Shown piece after piece: positions 61,608 through 64,000 of a stretch of DNA of 64,000 nt. Location: assembly GCF_030581075.1 (NCBI RefSeq), contig NZ_JAUQSW010000004.1, positions 62,001 through 126,000 of the forward strand, given 5' to 3'. The DNA comes from Hymenobacter cheonanensis. GTDB taxonomy: Bacteria; Bacteroidota; Bacteroidia; Cytophagales; Hymenobacteraceae. Within the stretch, counting starts at the first letter, position 1. Every line of letters begins with the position of its first letter. A program made the position numbers and the translations under genes. A model generated the notes under the pieces. It saw nothing but the letters and a program-made list of their open reading frames with translations, was not told the origin of the DNA and ran no database searches.

Positions 61608-62669
61608 TTACGCTTCTACATTCTCGCTGCTGCGCGAGCGCAGCTCGCGCACGGTGGCGCCGGTCTGCCACAGCTCCGACTCGCGCACTTCTTTCAGCTC
61701 GGCTTCCAGCTCGGCGCGGTAGTTGGGGGTGCTGCCGCGTTCGATGGTGCGGCGGGCTTCCTCGCCGCTAGCCACGCTGTCGTAGAGGTCGTTGAGCACG
61801 GGCAGGGTGGCGTCGCGGAACTTGCCTTTCCAGTCGAGTGCGCCGCGCTGGGCCGTTACCGAGCAGTTGCCAAACATCCAGTCCATGCCGTTTTCGCCCA
61901 CTAGGGGCACGAGGCTCTGGGTCAGCTCTTCCACCGTTTCGTTGAAAGCCTCGGAGGGCGAGTGGCCGCGCTGGCGCAGCACCTGGTACTGGGCCTCGAT
62001 GATGCCGGCCAGCGCGCCCATCAGCACGCCGCGCTCGCCGGTGAGGTCGGAGTATACTTCCTTCTTAAAATCAGTCTCGAACAGGTAGCCCGAGCCCACG
62101 CCGATGCCCATGGCAATGGCCTTTTCCCAGGCCTTGCCGCTAGCATCCTGGTACACGGCGAAGGAAGAATTCAAGCCGCCGCCGGCCACAAACAAGCGGC
62201 GCAGGCTGGTGCCGCTGCCCTTGGGAGCCACCAAAATCACGTCGATATCCTTGGCCGGGATGATATTGGTTTGCTCATTAAATGTGATGCCGAAGCCGTG
62301 CGAGAAATACAGCGTTTTGCCCGGCGTGAGGTACTTCTGGAGCGTGGGCCACAGCGCAATCTGGCCCGCGTCGCTCAGCAGGTTGCAGATGATGGTGCCC
62401 TTATCGGCAGCTTCCTCAATGCTGAAAAGCGACTCGCCCGGTACCCAGCCATCCTTCAGGGCGCGGTCCCACGAGGGCGTGCCCTCGCGCTGGCCCACAA
62501 TGACATGGAAGCCGTTGTCGCGCATGTTCAGCGCCTGGCCGGGGCCCTGCACGCCGTAGCCGATTACGGCAATGGTGTCATTTTTCAGGAAATCAAGCGC
62601 CTTTTGGAGCGGAAATTCGTCGCGGGTAATTACGGTTTCGGGTACGCCGCCAAAGTTGATGGTTGCCAT
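61608..62669 (-). CDS. ilvC: Ketol-acid reductoisomerase
   Basis: The 353-residue product has the Rossmann motif IAVIGYGVQGPGQALNMRD and the catalytic-region motifs HGFGITFNEQTNIIPAKD and VGSGYLFETDFKKEVYSDLTGERG. It converts acetolactate-type acids to dihydroxy acids with NAD(P)H and magnesium in the valine, leucine and isoleucine pathway. The gene lies between ilvN and ilvA with inverted repeats on both sides. Confidence 0.97.
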   Translation of the reverse strand: MATINFGGVPETVITRDEFPLQKALDFLKNDTIAVIGYGVQGPGQALNMRDNGFHVIVGQREGTPSWDRALKDGWVPGESLFSIEEAADKGTIICNLLSDAGQIALWPTLQKYLTPGKTLYFSHGFGITFNEQTNIIPAKDIDVILVAPKGSGTSLRRLFVAGGGLNSSFAVYQDASGKAWEKAIAMGIGVGSGYLFETDFKKEVYSDLTGERGVLMGALAGIIEAQYQVLRQRGHSPSEAFNETVEELTQSLVPLVGENGMDWMFGNCSVTAQRGALDWKGKFRDATLPVLNDLYDSVASGEEARRTIERGSTPNYRAELEAELKEVRESELWQTGATVRELRSRSSENVEA

Positions 62670-62683
62670 TGGTTGGGAAGGTT

Positions 62684-62827
62684 AGCCCCACCCCCCGGCC
62701 CCCTCCCCTGCGGGGGAGGGGGAGCCTAACGGGAGCAAGGAAGTGGTTAAAAGAGGTTTATTAAGATTCTTAGCTAAAAGGCTGTCTTGCTTCCCTCCCC
62801 GGCAGGGGAGGGGTTGGAGGTGGGGCT
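62684..62827. repeat. GC-rich inverted repeat between ilvN and ilvC
   Basis: AGCCCCACC at 62684 pairs with GGTGGGGCT ending 62827. Inside, CCCCTCCCCTGCGGGGGAGG near 62700-62720 is a local palindrome, and CCCTCCCCGGCAGGGGAGGGG near 62794-62813 another. The structure resembles two nested hairpins and fills nearly the whole gap between the two genes. Confidence 0.8.
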
Positions 62828-62828
62828 G

Positions 62829-63434
62829 TTACATGGTAAATACCTGCTCGCGGTCGTTCAAAAACTCGTTTTCGGCCACTTCCTCGCCCGGCTCGCGGCG
62901 CTCAAACTCCTGGAGCTTGTGGTGGAAGCCATCGCTGGCCTTGATGATGGCAATGCGCGCCGACCGCACAAACTCAATGAGCCCGTAAGGCTGCAAAGCC
63001 TTGATTAAGTTGTCGGTTTCTTCGCGGTGGCCGGTAGTCTCAAACACCGTGTAGTCCTTGCGAATCACGACGGCCCTAGCCCCGTTTTCGCGTAGCAAGC
63101 GCTCCACGAGCACTTTCTCGGCAATGATGTCGGTGGGCACTTTATAGAGTGCCATCTCCTGCCAAATCACGTCTTCGTTAGGGTTGAAGTACACTTTGAG
63201 CACCTCCACCTGCTTTTCGATTTGCTTGGCGAGCTTTTCCACCACCTCCTCCGTTTCCACAATCACGATGTTGAAGCGGTGAATGCCCTCAATCTCCGAA
63301 GGCGACACGTTGAGGCTTTCGATATTGATTTTGCGGCGCGAAAAAATGATGGCAATGCGGTTGAGCAAACCCACCTGGTTTTCGGTGTACGCGGTGATGT
63401 TGTATTCCTGGCGGTCGGCGGGTTCGGGACTCAT
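62829..63434 (-). CDS. ilvN: Acetolactate synthase small subunit
   Basis: I chose the ATG at 63434 (MSPEPADRQEYNITAY), 201 residues, because earlier in-frame starts lie in or at the edge of the hairpin at 63454-63481. An ACT domain (NQVGLLNRIAIIFSRRKINI, ESLNVSPSE) occupies the first 80 residues, and the C-terminal part (LRENGARAVVIRKDYTV) is the ilvN/ilvH extension. It controls feedback inhibition of IlvB by branched-chain amino acids. It lies downstream of ilvB, separated by a short hairpin. Confidence 0.94.
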   Translation of the reverse strand: MSPEPADRQEYNITAYTENQVGLLNRIAIIFSRRKINIESLNVSPSEIEGIHRFNIVIVETEEVVEKLAKQIEKQVEVLKVYFNPNEDVIWQEMALYKVPTDIIAEKVLVERLLRENGARAVVIRKDYTVFETTGHREETDNLIKALQPYGLIEFVRSARIAIIKASDGFHHKLQEFERREPGEEVAENEFLNDREQVFTM

Positions 63435-63453
63435 AATCAATAAGTTTAAATCA

Positions 63454-63481
63454 GTCGTCATGCTAAGCACAGCATGACGAC
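63454..63481. repeat. Short GTCATGC hairpin between ilvB and ilvN
   Basis: GTCGTCATGCT and AGCATGACGAC pair perfectly over a 6-base loop. It carries the GTCATGCT core of the family but lacks the long arm and the ACCCTA loop, as if it were the tip of a degraded copy. Confidence 0.85.
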
Positions 63482-63505
63482 CTTATTCAGTATCCTGCCA
63501 GATAA

Positions 63506-64000
63506 TTACCGCAGCCGGATTTCCGCCACGCTGCACCCCTGCGGTACCATCGGGAAGATGTTGTTTTCCTTCGTCACCATCACTTCGAGCAGGAAAGAGC
63601 CAGGATGCGCCAGCATCTTTTCGAGCGCTGGACGTAGCGCGTCACGCGCGTCCACGCGCTGGCCCGCAATGCGGTAGCCAGCCGCTACGGCCACAAAATC
63701 AGGACTTTGGATATCCACAAACGAGTAGCGGCGCTGGTGAAACAGCTCCTGCCACTGCCGCACCATGCCCAAAAACTGGTTGTTGAGGATGATGATTTTC
63801 ACGTCCACGCCCGTCTGCATTATCGTGCCCAGCTCCTGGATGGTCATCTGGAAGCCGCCGTCGCCAATCACGGCCACTACCGGCCGGTGCGGCGCGCCAA
63901 ACTTGGCCCCAATGGCGGCCGGCAGCGCGAAGCCCATCGTGCCCAGCCCGCCGCTCGTAACGTGGCTGCGCGACTGGTTTTGCCGCGCGTAGCGGCAGGC
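63506..64000 (-). CDS. ilvB: Acetolactate synthase large subunit, C-terminal part (5' end outside the window)
   Basis: About 164 residues are visible, entering from the right edge. TSGGLGTMGFALPAAIGAKF and the thiamine diphosphate motif VIGDGGFQMTIQELGT ... IIILNNQFLG are canonical for IlvB. The end is CSVAEIRLR. The enzyme joins two pyruvates, or pyruvate and 2-oxobutanoate, to acetohydroxy acids with thiamine diphosphate and FAD. It is the first visible gene of the ilv operon. Confidence 0.95.
   Translation of the reverse strand, partial: ACRYARQNQSRSHVTSGGLGTMGFALPAAIGAKFGAPHRPVVAVIGDGGFQMTIQELGTIMQTGVDVKIIILNNQFLGMVRQWQELFHQRRYSFVDIQSPDFVAVAAGYRIAGQRVDARDALRPALEKMLAHPGSFLLEVMVTKENNIFPMVPQGCSVAEIRLR

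Overview
The window reads as chromosomal DNA of a Hymenobacter-like member of the Bacteroidota (Cytophagales). The evidence is high GC coding sequence, four proteins with type IX secretion C-terminal domains (one CHU_C type and three Por-tail type), promoter boxes of the Bacteroidota TAnnTTTG type, a six-domain ribosomal protein S1, and the Bacteroidota-style gene block parA-parB-DUF5683-dapB-lepB. The assignment rests on protein and motif resemblance read by eye, not on a database search.

Layout. 1-16.5 kb is a mixed housekeeping and accessory stretch: a secreted beta-propeller protein with a Pro-Thr linker, MFS and POT transporters, flavin reductase, creatininase, DoxX, gluconolactonase, a DUF885 lipoprotein and cyanophycin synthetase. 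16.6-22.6 kb holds tRNA-Cys, a large secreted alpha-amylase and rpsA. 22.7-26.9 kb is a surface-polysaccharide patch that starts strikingly AT-rich: a glycosyltransferase, a glycosyltransferase-methyltransferase fusion, and a polysaccharide deacetylase. 26.9-39.2 kb is a complete assimilatory nitrate/nitrite cluster (nirB, nirD, nitrate transporter, nitrate reductase fused to an FAD/BFD electron-input module, a rubredoxin protein, precorrin-2 dehydrogenase), with cobA and a DUF4202 gene divergent or convergent to it. The two tetrapyrrole enzymes supply siroheme for NirB, and the reductases take nitrate to ammonium. 41.6-47.7 kb carries lepB, dapB, DUF5683 and the par genes, with a two-gene, lower-GC cassette of unknown function between parB and parA. 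48-60 kb holds a peptide-binding lipoprotein, yidC, pyrG, another glycosyltransferase, a beta-helix protein and a GH5 glucanase with a beta-trefoil. 60.2-64 kb is the branched-chain amino acid operon ilvB-ilvN-ilvC-ilvA.

The most unusual feature is not a gene. At least a dozen long inverted repeats, with arms of about 20-48 bp, sit only between genes. Several belong to one sequence family: palindromic arms built on GTCATGCWGAGC...GAAGCATCTCGC around a non-palindromic loop that itself keeps an ACCCTA core. In both the nitrate cluster and the ilv operon, almost every gene junction holds such an element, and different junctions hold different families. No transposase lies nearby. I consider this intergenic hairpin system, and the cassette inserted in the par operon, the best candidates for undescribed biology here.

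Starts were moved inward from the longest frame where a signal peptide, lipobox or conserved N-terminus decided it. All base-composition statements are by eye.
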